Shown one piece after another: positions 28,201 through 36,562 of a stretch of DNA of 64,000 nucleotides; position 1 is the stretch's first letter; every line of letters starts with the position of its first letter. The stretch is from Roseiarcus sp050010035 (lineage in GTDB: Bacteria; Pseudomonadota; Alphaproteobacteria; Rhizobiales; Beijerinckiaceae). Both the position numbers and the translations under genes were made by a program. Under the pieces are notes generated by a model. It searched no databases and had not been told where the DNA came from. It saw only the letters and a list, made by a program, of their open reading frames with translations. The DNA lies in NCBI GenBank assembly GCA_050010035.1, contig JBEKLU010000007.1:17717-81716 (forward strand), given 5' to 3'.

Positions 28201-28422
28201 GGCACCGGCTCGGAACTGCGTCAGCCCCTGGGCTACGCGATGGTCGGCGGCCTGATCGTCAGCCAAGCCCTGACCCTGTTCACGACGCCGGTCGTCTATC
28301 TCTATCTCGATCGCCTCTCGCACTGGCTCTCCGGCTCGGCCAAGCGTGCGACGACCGACGAACCGATCGAAATTCGCGAGATTCGCCAGTTGGACGAGCC
28401 CCGGCCGCGGGCCGCCGAGTAG
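25258..28422 (+). CDS. RND efflux permease (MdtB/MdtC/AcrB family)
   Basis: A 1054-residue inner-membrane proton antiporter with the usual 12-segment layout and two large periplasmic loops. The first segment is FIRHPVATTLLMVAILLAG. The proton-relay helix has GFVVDDAIVVLENI with the Asp-Asp pair. Helix 10 and its surroundings carry GIVKKNGIMMVDFAI. Features such as QPLERQIAQIPGV and FFPQQDTG are typical of the MdtB/C branch. Its start is five bases after the adaptor stop. It likely exports organic compounds or drugs, and the substrate cannot be predicted. The AraC regulator that follows is on the opposite strand and probably serves the aldehyde dehydrogenase cluster instead. Confidence 0.93.
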   Translation: MDGGVSGPFIRHPVATTLLMVAILLAGAVAYPLLPVAPLPQIDFPTISVSASLPGASPDTMASSVAQPLERQIAQIPGVTQMTSTSSLGASAITVQFDLDRNIDAAANDIQAAINAAAGQLPKILPSPPIYRKVNPSDAPILILSVSSDVAPITEVDDAAENILAQQISQISGVSLVRVGGQQQPAIRIQIDPAKLVEKNLQLEDVRAQIGIATVDSPKGAVNGVRQSFTIFDNDQLTQAKEWDDVIVAYRDGAPVRIRDIGQAIRGPADVTQAAWGNGKRDVFLVIFKLPGVNVIKTVEKIKQTMTRLQAAIPTSMHVSVLSDRTTTIRAAVQDVQFTLMLTIFLVVMVIFVFLRSFWATVIPSFTVPLALLGACGLMWAASYSLDNLSLMALTIAVGFVVDDAIVVLENITRYVEQGMKPFEAALKGAGEIGFTVLSISLSLVAVLIPLLLMTGIIGRLFREFAVTLAMTILVSAIVSLTLTPMMASRFLRDHKHDRHGRLYKLSERGFAELAKAYERGLDFVLRHRFATLMVFLATVVATGYLFVVIPKGFFPQQDTGTLFGTSDAPQDISFAEMAKRQQELGAVIQSDPDVENVAMAIGAGVGNAAQNNGRMFITLKPREEREADAFQIIARLRPKLAQVKGARLYLQVAQDVTVGARAARTQFQYTVQDANLDELNEWAPKILAKLGGLPELRDVATDQQIAGTTLTISIDRDMASRFGIQPQLIDDTLYDAFGQRQVAQYFTQVNTYEVVEEILPRLQGDPKSLEKLYIRSPTTGQMVAMSAFAKWTTKPVTSLSISHQGQFPAITISFNLAPGVALGPATMAIQIAERDLHLPPALATTFQGNAQAFQDSLTTVPLLILAALVVVYLILGVLYESFIHPLTILSTLPSAGFGALAMLMIFGYEFSLIALIGSILLIGIVKKNGIMMVDFAIAAERDEHLSPEQSIRKAALLRFRPIMMTTMAAMLAGVPLMLGQGTGSELRQPLGYAMVGGLIVSQALTLFTTPVVYLYLDRLSHWLSGSAKRATTDEPIEIREIRQLDEPRPRAAE

Positions 28423-28459
28423 GCGCCCGCGACCGCAGCGGTTCGCTCCGCCCGGCGCC

Positions 28460-29371
28460 TTACGGCCAAGCGGCGAACGAGGTCGGCTCCCGCGGCGGCG
28501 CGACGCGCGCCGCCTTTCGGTAGGCCCCGGGAGACATGCCGGAGCGCCGACGGAAGAAGCGACTGAAATAGGCCGGATCGCGAAAGCCGAGGCTGTAGGC
28601 GATCTGCTCGATCGTCTGCGCCGTTTCGCGCAGCCGCATCCGCGCCTCGACGTTCAGCCGTTCGTGCGCCACTTGCTGCGGCGCCGCTCCCAACGCGCGC
28701 ACGCAGGCGTCGTGAAGATGCGCGCGGGTGACGCCGAGCATGCGCGAGAAATCGTCGACGCCGAGATGGTCGCGAAAGTGCAGCTCGACGAGCTGGCGGA
28801 ACCGCTGCGCGGTCGGCGCGCCGGCGCCCAGGGCGTCGGAGGCGCGCGCCAGCCCGCAGGCGCGCCACAGATGCATCAACAGCAGGCCGAGATAGAGCGC
28901 GCTCATCGCCGGCGCGCCGGGGCCGGGGTCGCGCGATTCGCGCGCCAGCGCGACGAACAGGGCCTCGATTTCGGCGAGGGAGGCGGCGACGCGCGCGGCG
29001 GGCGCGATCAGCGTGCGATCGAGCAGCGGCCGCAGTTGCGCCGCGAGAGGGTTCTCGCCGATCGTGCGCCAGACCACGTCCTCGGTCGCGGCGAAGGTCG
29101 CGCCGTCGCCGCCGGCGAACAGGCGAAACTCGCCGCGCGCGGCGAACGGCAGCCAAAGGATCTGCGGCGCCGCCAAATCGAGCCGCGCGCCGTCGAGACC
29201 GACGAAGGCGCCGCGCCCGTGGCGAATCAGGAAAGCGCGAAAGCACGGCGCGCCGTCGAGGCTCGCCGCCGACCAGGTCCGATCGGCGAGCGCCGCCTCG
29301 ATGCGGGTCGCGATCAGCGCCGCGCGATGCGGAGCGGCGGCGCGCGCGCTCGTTTCCTCGCCGTGGCCCAT
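28460..29371 (-). CDS. AraC-family transcriptional regulator
   Basis: 303 residues from the ATG at 29371, which has GAGGAGA about nine bases upstream; a longer frame to 29428 adds 19 residues without a ribosome site. An N-terminal AraC-like ligand domain (with LDGARLDLAAPQILWLPF) is followed by two helix-turn-helix motifs in the last ~100 residues, ending in the family signature IAYSLGFRDPAYFSRFFRR and GMSPGAYR. It is divergent from the aldehyde dehydrogenase at 29542 across a 170-base gap, so it probably senses a metabolite of that cluster and controls it (inferred). Confidence 0.88.
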   Translation of the reverse strand: MGHGEETSARAAAPHRAALIATRIEAALADRTWSAASLDGAPCFRAFLIRHGRGAFVGLDGARLDLAAPQILWLPFAARGEFRLFAGGDGATFAATEDVVWRTIGENPLAAQLRPLLDRTLIAPAARVAASLAEIEALFVALARESRDPGPGAPAMSALYLGLLLMHLWRACGLARASDALGAGAPTAQRFRQLVELHFRDHLGVDDFSRMLGVTRAHLHDACVRALGAAPQQVAHERLNVEARMRLRETAQTIEQIAYSLGFRDPAYFSRFFRRRSGMSPGAYRKAARVAPPREPTSFAAWP

Positions 29372-29541
29372 AGGCGTTCGATCTCCTCGGGATCGAGAAA
29401 AGTACAAGACAAATCGAAATCCGTCCATTGATGCGCCGAAGCCGCGGCGGCTTACTGGCGAAGAGGGCGCCCAAGGCGCCGATTGGCGAGGAAACGGCGA
29501 TCACGCGTCGCGCGCGCGGATCGCGAGGAAGGGAGGCGGGC

Positions 29542-30993
29542 TTGTCCGACGTTGCGCTGCTCGTGCGCGATCGCGACCTTCCCGCCTCGAGCGGCCTCGT
29601 TTTCGAGCGCCGTAACCCGACGACCGGCGAGATCGCCACGCGCGCCGCCGCGGCGACCGTCGAGGACGCCAACGCCGCCGCCGCCGCGGCCGCCGCCGCC
29701 TTTCCCGCCTGGTCGGCGCTCGGTCCGAGCCAGCGCCGCGCCCGCCTCGCCGCCGCGGCGAACGAGCTCGAACGGCGCGGCCCCGACTTCGTCGCCGCGA
29801 TGGCCGAGGAGACCGGCGCGACCGAAGCCTGGGGACGCTTCAACGTGACGCTCGCGGCCGCCATGCTGCGCGAGGCCGCGGCGATGACGACGCAGATCGC
29901 CGGCCAGATCATCCCCTCCGACAAGCCCGGCATGATGGCGATGGCGCTGCGCCAGCCGGTCGGCGTCGTGCTCGGCCTCGCGCCGTGGAACGCGCCGGTG
30001 ATCCTCGGCGTCAGGGCGCTCGCCGCGCCGCTCGCCTGCGGCAACACCGTCGTTCTCAAGGGCTCCGAGATCTGCCCGCGCACGCACCGTCTGATCGGCG
30101 AGGTCTTCCGCGCCGCGGCGCTCGGCGAGGGCGTCGTCAACGTCCTCAGCAACGCGCCGGCCGACGCTTCGCGCATCGTCGAGGCGCTCATCGCCCATCC
30201 GACGGTGCGGCGCGTCAACTTCACCGGTTCGACCCGAGTCGGCCGTCAGGTCGCCGAACTGGCGGCGCGTCATCTCAAGCCGGCGCTGCTGGAACTGGGC
30301 GGCAAGGCGCCGCTCGTCGTGCTCGACGACGCCGACGTCGACGCGGCGGTCGCCGCCGCCGCGTTCGGGGCGTTCATGAACCAGGGCCAGATCTGCATGT
30401 CGACCGAGCGCCTCATCGTCGACGAGACGGTCGCCGACGAATTCGCGCGCAAGCTCGCGGCCAAGGCGGCGACGCTGGTCGCCGGCGATCCGCGCAAGGC
30501 CAAGACGCCGCTCGGCTCGATCGTCGGCTTCGAGGCGGTCGAGCGCATCGTCGCGCTGGTCAGGGACGCGGTCGCCAAGGGCGCGCGGGCGCTCGCCGGC
30601 GGCGCCGCCAACGGCGTGCTGATGGACGCCACCGTGCTCGACCACGTCACGCCGGCGATGCGCATCTACGCCGAGGAGTCCTTCGGCCCGGTCGCCGCGA
30701 TCATCCGCGTCGGCGGCGTCGAGGAAGCGGTGCGCGTCGCCAACGACAGCGAATACGGCCTCGCCTCGGCGGTGTTCGGCCGCGACCTGACTCGCGCGCT
30801 CGCCGTCGCCCGCCGCCTCGAAACCGGCATCTGCCACATCAACGGACCCACCGTGCACGACGAGGCGCAGATGCCGTTCGGCGGCGTCAAGGCGTCCGGC
30901 TACGGGCGCTTCGGCGGCGCCGCCGCCATCCACGAATTCACCGAACTGCGCTGGATCACCATCGGCTCCGGCGCCGGCCGTTACCCGATATGA
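29542..30993 (+). CDS. NAD(P)-dependent aldehyde dehydrogenase, aromatic-aldehyde (vanillin/salicylaldehyde) type
   Basis: 483 residues from TTG 29542, which follows GAAGGGAGGCGG and gives the same length as the paralogue at 34692; the frame is open further upstream but without a good start. The catalytic Cys is in NQGQICMSTERL and the general-base Glu in LLELGGKAP. The cofactor loop is in FTGSTRVG. The C-terminus PTVHDEAQMPFGGVKASGYGRFG places it with vanillin/salicylaldehyde/benzaldehyde dehydrogenases. It oxidises an aromatic aldehyde to its acid in the cytosol. It opens a cluster with an ABC importer and a second dehydrogenase. The exact substrate is unknown. Confidence 0.88.
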   Translation: MSDVALLVRDRDLPASSGLVFERRNPTTGEIATRAAAATVEDANAAAAAAAAAFPAWSALGPSQRRARLAAAANELERRGPDFVAAMAEETGATEAWGRFNVTLAAAMLREAAAMTTQIAGQIIPSDKPGMMAMALRQPVGVVLGLAPWNAPVILGVRALAAPLACGNTVVLKGSEICPRTHRLIGEVFRAAALGEGVVNVLSNAPADASRIVEALIAHPTVRRVNFTGSTRVGRQVAELAARHLKPALLELGGKAPLVVLDDADVDAAVAAAAFGAFMNQGQICMSTERLIVDETVADEFARKLAAKAATLVAGDPRKAKTPLGSIVGFEAVERIVALVRDAVAKGARALAGGAANGVLMDATVLDHVTPAMRIYAEESFGPVAAIIRVGGVEEAVRVANDSEYGLASAVFGRDLTRALAVARRLETGICHINGPTVHDEAQMPFGGVKASGYGRFGGAAAIHEFTELRWITIGSGAGRYPI

Positions 30994-31112
30994 GGCGGCG
31001 CGAAAGCGCTTGTCGCCTCTATCGTTATGTGTGATAACTATTTCAACGCGTGCGCGCCGCAGGCGCGACATCGGCGCGGTCAGGAAAAGCCGGCCGAGAC
31101 AGGGAGGAAAGC

Positions 31113-31214
31113 ATGAAGAAGACGCTTGGCGCCGAAATCTCGTCGGCCGCCGCGGCCGGCCTTTCGCGGCGCCGAGCGCGGATCGGCGCGACGTTGCGAC
31201 CGGCCAACGGCTGA
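31113..31214 (+). pseudogene. Signal-peptide-like remnant of a lost substrate-binding protein gene
   Basis: A strong ribosome site (GGGAGGAAAGC) precedes an ATG that reads MKKTLGAEISSAAAAGLS, a twisted start of a signal peptide, then Arg-rich residues and a TGA after 33 codons. LivGFHM-type operons normally begin with the periplasmic binding protein gene at this spot, and no such gene exists between the aldehyde dehydrogenase and the first ATPase. The simplest reading is that the binding-protein gene was deleted internally, leaving its start. It might still be translated as a leader. This is inference from position and the start pattern. Confidence 0.5.
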
Positions 31215-31228
31215 AGGGACAGCGGCGC

Positions 31229-31972
31229 GTGAGCGCGCAGGACCCCAACGAACCGCTGCTCGACGCCGTGGGGCTCTACAAGCGCTTCGACGCGCTGGTG
31301 GTCCTCGACGCCGTCGATTTCGCGGTCCACGCCAACGAAGCGATCGGCATCGTCGGCCCCAATGGGGCCGGCAAGACGACCCTGCTCAGCGTGCTCGTCG
31401 GCGCGCTCGCGCCGACCGCCGGGCGGGTGCGCTTCCGCGGCGAGGACGTGACGGCCCTGCCGACCGCCGAACGGTGCCGGCGCGGCCTCGCGCGCACGCA
31501 CCAGATCCCGCGGCCGTTCAGCGGCATGACGGCGTTCGAGAACGTCTTCACCGCCGCCGCGCACGGCGGGGGCCTGCAACGCGACGCGGCCTACGCGCGC
31601 GCCATCGAGTCGCTGGCGCTGACCGGCATGACCAGCCTCGCCAATCGGCGCGCCGAGTCGCTCGGCCTGATCGACCGCAAACGGCTGGAGCTCGCGCGCG
31701 CCCTCGCCACCGGCCCGGCGGTGCTGCTGCTCGACGAGATCGGCGGCGGCCTGACCGACGCCGAGGCGAACGAACTCGTCGACGTGATCCTCGAGCTGAA
31801 GCGCAGCGGCGTCGCGATCGTCTGGATCGAGCATATCGTGCACATCCTGCTGCGCGTCGCGCAGCGTCTGGTGTGCATGGACGCCGGGCGCATCATCGCC
31901 GACGGCGCGCCCGAGGCGGTGATGTCCGATCGCAACGTCATCGAAGCCTATCTCGGCGGGAGCGCGATATGA
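31229..31972 (+). CDS. livG: Branched-chain amino acid-type ABC transporter ATPase (LivG-like)
   Basis: 247 residues from GTG 31229. Walker A is GPNGAGKTT, Walker B is VLLLDEIGGGLT and the switch His is in WIEHIVHILL. The HAAT (LivG) type is shown by ARTHQIPRPFSGMTAFENV. The LSGG signature is replaced by AESLGLIDRKRLELARAL, so the canonical SGGQ loop is not clear; LGLIDRK sits at the equivalent place. Together with the next three genes, overlapped by ATGA/GTGA steps, it makes a full importer except for a binding protein. In aromatic clusters such transporters import aromatic acids. The start is fixed by the alignment of the first strand. Confidence 0.87.
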   Translation: MSAQDPNEPLLDAVGLYKRFDALVVLDAVDFAVHANEAIGIVGPNGAGKTTLLSVLVGALAPTAGRVRFRGEDVTALPTAERCRRGLARTHQIPRPFSGMTAFENVFTAAAHGGGLQRDAAYARAIESLALTGMTSLANRRAESLGLIDRKRLELARALATGPAVLLLDEIGGGLTDAEANELVDVILELKRSGVAIVWIEHIVHILLRVAQRLVCMDAGRIIADGAPEAVMSDRNVIEAYLGGSAI

Positions 31973-32697
31973 CGCTGCTCGCGGTCGAGCGCCTCGATGC
32001 CCGCCACGGCCTGTTGCAAGCGGTGCGCGGCGTCAGCTTCGCCATCGAAATGGGCGAGACGATCGCGCTCGTCGGCGCCAACGGCGCCGGCAAGACGACC
32101 CTGCTGCGCACGATCGCCGGCGCGCATCGGCTTTCCGGCGGACGGATCGTGTTCAAGGGCGTCGACGTCGGCGCGCGCTCCTCCCACGCGCGCTCCGCCT
32201 TGGGCATCGCGCTGGTGCCGGAAGGGCGTCGCCTCTTTTCCCGCATGACCGTCGAGGAGAACCTCTTGCTCGCGCGCTCGGCGGGCCGCGCCGGCCCGTG
32301 GACGCTCGACGCGGTGATGACCGCCTTCCCCAATCTGAAAGCGCGCCGGCGCAGCCTCGCCGGCACGCTGTCGGGTGGCGAGCAGCAGGCGACCGCGATC
32401 GGCCGCGCCCTGATGACCAATCCGGAAGTGATTCTCCTCGACGAAGTCTCGCTCGGGCTCGCGCCGCTCGTCGTCGAGCGGGTCTATGCGCAGCTCGAGG
32501 GGCTGAAGGCCTCGGGCGTCGCGATCGTCCTCGTCGAGCAGGACCTGAAGCGCGCCATGGCGATGGCGGGTCGGACCATCTGCATGCTGGAAGGCGCGAT
32601 CGCCATAGACGGGCCGACCAGCTCCCTGACGCGCGAGGACGTGACCAAGGCCTACTTCGGGCTGCGCAGGAACGACGAACACGGGGCGAGCGCATGA
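31969..32697 (+). CDS. livF: ABC transporter ATPase (LivF-like)
   Basis: 242 residues. The ATG at 31969 overlaps the previous stop (ATGA). Walker A is GANGAGKTT, the signature is LSGGEQQ and Walker B is VILLDEVSLGL. The phrase LVPEGRRLFSRMTVEENLL is characteristic of LivF. The H-loop position reads LVEQDLKRAM, where Gln replaces the usual switch His; LivF proteins commonly have Q here. It is the second ATPase of the importer and is cytosolic and membrane-associated. Confidence 0.9.
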   Translation: MTLLAVERLDARHGLLQAVRGVSFAIEMGETIALVGANGAGKTTLLRTIAGAHRLSGGRIVFKGVDVGARSSHARSALGIALVPEGRRLFSRMTVEENLLLARSAGRAGPWTLDAVMTAFPNLKARRRSLAGTLSGGEQQATAIGRALMTNPEVILLDEVSLGLAPLVVERVYAQLEGLKASGVAIVLVEQDLKRAMAMAGRTICMLEGAIAIDGPTSSLTREDVTKAYFGLRRNDEHGASA

Positions 32698-33593
32698 TCC
32701 TCGTCAACCAGGCGATCCAGGGAATCCTGCTTGGCGGCTATTACGCGCTGATCGCCTGCGGCCTGTCGTTCATGTTCAGCGTCATGCGCATCATCAACCT
32801 CGCGCACGGCAGTCTGGCGATCCTGTCCGCTTTCGCGCTTTACGTTCTGGCCGATCGTTTCGACGTCTCGCCGTTCCTCGGCCTCCTCGTCGTCGTCCCG
32901 GCGATGGCGCTGGTCGGCTGGGCGCTGCAGCGCACGGTGCTCGAGCGCAGCGCTCGCGGCGGCCTGCTGGTGCCGGTGCTGTCGACCTTCGGGCTTTCGA
33001 TCATCATCGACAATCTGCTGTTCCAGCAATTCGGCGCCGATACGCGCTCGCTCGCGCCCTACATCGGCGACTTGTCCTTCGACAGTTGGGCCATCACCGA
33101 CGAGATCGCGATCGGCAAGCTCGCCGCGCTGACCTTGGCGACGGCGATCGTTCTGCTCGGCGGCATCCAGATCTTCCTCAAGCGAACCCAGCTCGGCCGC
33201 ATGATCCGCGCCACGGCGGAGGACGCCGACACCGTCGGGCTCGTCGGCGTCAACGCGCGGCGCGTCAACGCGATCGCCGCGGCGATCGCCATGGCGACGG
33301 TGGCGATCTCCGGCGCCTTCCTGGCGATGCGCGCGACCTTCGACCCTTACGCGGGCGCGCTGCAGTTGATTTTCGCCTTCGAGGCCTCGGTCATCGGCGG
33401 CGCGGGATCGCTGTGGGGAACGCTGCTCGGCGGCGTCGTGCTGGGCGTCGCCCAGAGCCTGGGCGCCTCCGTCAGCCCGCAGGGCTTCTTCCTCGGCGGC
33501 CACATGGCGTTTCTCGTCGCGCTGTTCGCGCGGCTGTTCTTCGGCGACCTCGGTCCGCGCGTTCGGCGCGCCTTGTTGGGGAGGACGGCGTGA
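32694..33593 (+). CDS. livH: ABC transporter permease (LivH-like)
   Basis: 299 residues with about eight hydrophobic segments. It starts MILVNQAIQGILLGGYYAL, as LivH does, and has FMFSVMRIINLAHGSL and the coupling-helix region VGVNARRVNAIAAAIAMATVA. The ATG overlaps the preceding stop by four bases. It forms the membrane pore with the LivM-like protein. Confidence 0.9.
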   Translation: MILVNQAIQGILLGGYYALIACGLSFMFSVMRIINLAHGSLAILSAFALYVLADRFDVSPFLGLLVVVPAMALVGWALQRTVLERSARGGLLVPVLSTFGLSIIIDNLLFQQFGADTRSLAPYIGDLSFDSWAITDEIAIGKLAALTLATAIVLLGGIQIFLKRTQLGRMIRATAEDADTVGLVGVNARRVNAIAAAIAMATVAISGAFLAMRATFDPYAGALQLIFAFEASVIGGAGSLWGTLLGGVVLGVAQSLGASVSPQGFFLGGHMAFLVALFARLFFGDLGPRVRRALLGRTA

Positions 33594-34642
33594 GCGCAAA
33601 ATCCGCCCTCACGGTCGAACGCTGGACGCGCGAATCGCGCGTCGCGCTGGTCGTTGCGGCGCTGGTGGTCGGCGCGCTCGCGCTCGGGCCGACGATGTTC
33701 GACGCCAACATCGTCGACCGGCTGACGACGCTGTTCATCTACGTGATCCTGGCGGTGACGTGGAACGCTCTGGTCGGCTATTGCGGGCTGGTGTCGATCG
33801 GCCAGCAGGCGTTCTTCGGCCTGGGCGCCTATTTCGCGGTGCGCCTCGCCGATTCCGGCTTCAGCGTCTATCCTGCGCTGTTCGTCGCCGCCCTGATCGT
33901 CGGCGTCCTGTCCGTGCCGCTGTCGTCGATCATGCTGCGCTTGAAGGGCGGCGAATTCGCCATCGGCATGTGGGTCGTCTCCGAGATATCGCATCTCCTG
34001 GTCAATCTCGACACGCTGATCAACGGCGAGACGGGCACGTCGCTCATCGCGCTCAACGCCTATGCGATCGATTCGCGCCGCGCCCTGACCTATTGGTGCG
34101 CCTTCGCGGCGATGATCGGCCTGCTGGCGATCGTGTTCTTCCTACTGCGCGGACCGCTGGGCGCGGCGATCCAGGCGATCCGCGACAACGAAGAGGCGGC
34201 CGAATCGGTCGGCGTGCGCGTCCTTCGCGCCAAGCGTCTCATCTTCGTCCTCGCCGCGTTCGGCGCCGCGCTCGCCGGCGCGCTGTGGGTGGCGACGGCG
34301 GTCACCTTCCAGCCGAAGACCTATTTCAGCCCGCAATGGACCGCCTACATGATCTTCATGGCGCTGGTCGGCGGCCTGGGGACGTTCGAGGGCGCCATCC
34401 TCGGCGCGGTGGCGTTCTTCGCCATCGAGGCGTGGTTCGGCGGCGCCGGCGTCTGGTATCTCGTCGGCCTCGGCGCGACGGCGCTGGTGTTCGCCCTGGC
34501 GCTGCCGCGCGGCGTCTGGGGCTGGGTCGAGGACTCTACCGCGCTGCGCCTGCTGCCGATCGGCTACCGCATCCGTTTCGGCGGCGAACGCCGCGTGCGC
34601 GCCGAGGAGGCGCCCAAGCCGGCGCCGTCGCGCGAAGCCTAG
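33590..34642 (+). CDS. livM: ABC transporter permease (LivM-like)
   Basis: 350 residues from GTG 33590, which overlaps the livH stop as GTGA. It has about ten hydrophobic segments. The LivM signature is present: GLVSIGQQAFFGLGAYFA and QAIRDNEEAAESVGV with RAKRLIFVLAAFGAALAG. The last ~35 residues are hydrophilic and not conserved. It completes the membrane part of the importer, and the gene is followed by the second aldehyde dehydrogenase after 49 bases. Confidence 0.9.
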   Translation: MSAKSALTVERWTRESRVALVVAALVVGALALGPTMFDANIVDRLTTLFIYVILAVTWNALVGYCGLVSIGQQAFFGLGAYFAVRLADSGFSVYPALFVAALIVGVLSVPLSSIMLRLKGGEFAIGMWVVSEISHLLVNLDTLINGETGTSLIALNAYAIDSRRALTYWCAFAAMIGLLAIVFFLLRGPLGAAIQAIRDNEEAAESVGVRVLRAKRLIFVLAAFGAALAGALWVATAVTFQPKTYFSPQWTAYMIFMALVGGLGTFEGAILGAVAFFAIEAWFGGAGVWYLVGLGATALVFALALPRGVWGWVEDSTALRLLPIGYRIRFGGERRVRAEEAPKPAPSREA

Positions 34643-34691
34643 GCCGGTCGCCGCGGCGGACGCAATTGTTCACCAAAGGGAGGAGTTCGAC

Positions 34692-36134
34692 ATGAAGATT
34701 GATTTCATCATCGACGGCGCGTCGGTCGGCGCGACGAGCGGCGCCACATTCGCGCGCCACGATCCCGTGACGGGAAAGATCGCGACCGAGGCCGCCGCCG
34801 CGGGTCCCGCCGACGTCGCCAAAGTCGCCGAGGCGGCCTCGCGCGCCTTCGCGACCTGGTCGGAAACGGGCCCGGGCGAGCGGCGCGCGCTGCTGCTCAA
34901 GGCCGCCGATCTGCTGGAGACCCGCGTAGCCGACTTCGCCAAGCTGATGACCGAGGAGATCGGCGCGACCGGCCCGTGGGCCGGCTTCAACGTCCACTTG
35001 GCGGCCGGCATGCTGCGCGAGGCGGCGGCGCTGACGACGCAGATTCTCGGCGAAGTGATCCCGTCCGACAAGCCCGGCGTCCTCTCGCTCGCGGTGCGCC
35101 AGCCCGCCGGCGTCGTGCTCGGCATCGCGCCGTGGAACGCGCCGGTCATTCTCGGCGTCAGGGCGATCGCCGCGCCGCTCGCCTGCGGCAACACGGTGAT
35201 CCTGCGCTCCTCCGAGACGTGCCCCGGCACGCACCATCTGATCGTCAAGACCCTCAACGACGCGGGCTTTCCCAAGGGCGTCGTCAACGTCATCGCCAAC
35301 GCGCCGGCCGACGCTCCGCAAGTGGTCGCGGCGCTGATCGCCCACCCCGCGGTCAAGCGCATCAATTTCACCGGCTCGTCGAAAGTCGGCAAGGTCATCG
35401 CCAAGCTCGCCGCCGAACACCTCAAGCCGGTGCTGCTCGAGCTCGGCGGCAAGGCGCCGCTGATCGTGCTCGACGACGCCGATCTCGACGCGGCCGTCGA
35501 CGCGGCGGTGTTCGGCGCGTTCGCCAACCAGGGGCAGATCTGCATGTCGACCGAGCGGCTCGTCGTCGACGCGGCGGTCGCCGACGCCTTCGTCGAAAAA
35601 CTCGCCAAGCGCGCCGCCGCCCTGCCCTGCGGCGATCCGCGCGGGCCGGTCGTGCTCGGTTCGCTGGTCGATCTCGCCGCTGCCGAGCGCATGGACGCGC
35701 TCATCGCCGACGCCGTCGCCAAGGGCGCGAAGATCGTCGCCGGCGGCAAGCGCAGCGGCTCGATCGTCGAGGCGACGATCCTCGACCACGTGACGCCGCA
35801 GATGCGCATCTACGGCGAGGAATCGTTCGGCCCGGTCAAACCGGTCGTGCGCGTCAACGGCCAGGACGAGGCGATCCGCGTCGCCAACGACACCGAATAC
35901 GGCCTGTCGGCGGCGGTGTTCAGCCGCAACGTCCAGCGCGCGCTGGCGGTCGCCAAGCGGCTGGAGACCGGCATGTGCCATATCAACGGCCCGACCGTGC
36001 ACGACGAGGCGCAGATGCCGTTCGGCGGCGTCAAGGCCTCCGGTTACGGGCGCTTCGGCTCCAAGGCGGTGATCGCCGAGTTCACCGACTTGAGGTGGAT
36101 CACCATCGAAGGTCCGCAGCAGTACCCGTTCTGA
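34692..36134 (+). CDS. Second aromatic-type aldehyde dehydrogenase (paralogue of 29542)
   Basis: 480 residues from ATG 34692 behind GGGAGGAGTTCGAC. It shares long identical stretches with the dehydrogenase at 29542, including NQGQICMSTERL (catalytic Cys), LLELGGKAP (Glu), TPQMRIYGEESFGP and VHDEAQMPFGGVKASGYGRFG. Both belong to the vanillin/salicylaldehyde group. The pair brackets the four-gene importer, so an ancestral duplication around it is likely. Whether the two have different substrates is unknown. Confidence 0.88.
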   Translation: MKIDFIIDGASVGATSGATFARHDPVTGKIATEAAAAGPADVAKVAEAASRAFATWSETGPGERRALLLKAADLLETRVADFAKLMTEEIGATGPWAGFNVHLAAGMLREAAALTTQILGEVIPSDKPGVLSLAVRQPAGVVLGIAPWNAPVILGVRAIAAPLACGNTVILRSSETCPGTHHLIVKTLNDAGFPKGVVNVIANAPADAPQVVAALIAHPAVKRINFTGSSKVGKVIAKLAAEHLKPVLLELGGKAPLIVLDDADLDAAVDAAVFGAFANQGQICMSTERLVVDAAVADAFVEKLAKRAAALPCGDPRGPVVLGSLVDLAAAERMDALIADAVAKGAKIVAGGKRSGSIVEATILDHVTPQMRIYGEESFGPVKPVVRVNGQDEAIRVANDTEYGLSAAVFSRNVQRALAVAKRLETGMCHINGPTVHDEAQMPFGGVKASGYGRFGSKAVIAEFTDLRWITIEGPQQYPF

Positions 36135-36196
36135 GGCGAGGCCGCTGCGCGCCGGCTTCCCGCTTGCACTACGGTAGCAGGGACTTGGTGACGACT

Positions 36197-36326
36197 GCGG
36201 CTAACCGCCCCGCCCCTCACCCTGCCTCTCCCCGCAAGCGGGGAGAGGGGCGCGCGGCGCCTTGTCTTCCCCTCTCCCCGCGCCTTCGCGGGGAGAGGCA
36301 GGGTGAGGGGCGGGGCGGTTAGCCGC
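36197..36326. repeat. Perfect 39-bp inverted repeat with inner hairpins
   Basis: Arms 36197-36235 and 36288-36326 are exact reverse complements over 39 bases (outer sequence GCGGCTAACCGCCCCGCC). Inside lie two shorter palindromes, CCTCTCCCCGC/GCGGGGAGAGG, on each side of a ~50-base centre. The element sits in a 428-base gap between the second aldehyde dehydrogenase and the shikimate dehydrogenase. It looks like a mobile palindromic repeat and could act as a transcription terminator or cruciform. The rest of the gap holds no gene I can support; ~36420-36475 is AT-richer and may carry the promoter of the following gene. Confidence 0.8.
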
Positions 36327-36562
36327 GCCGTCATCAGCGTGTGTGCTGCCATAGCGCACGCGGCGAGGGGGGATCGCCACGTCTGACGTGTGGCGGAACG
36401 CTCTACGACCGTTGAAACGGCCCGATAAATTAACATGATGTTCAAATAGCGGTGCGGAATAATAATTGAGCTACGGAAAGGCCGGCGTATGGTGCCGGCC
36501 CGAGGGCGCCGTCCCCAGGCGCGGCGACCGAGAAATTCAACATCGCGCAGGAGGCGTCCAAC

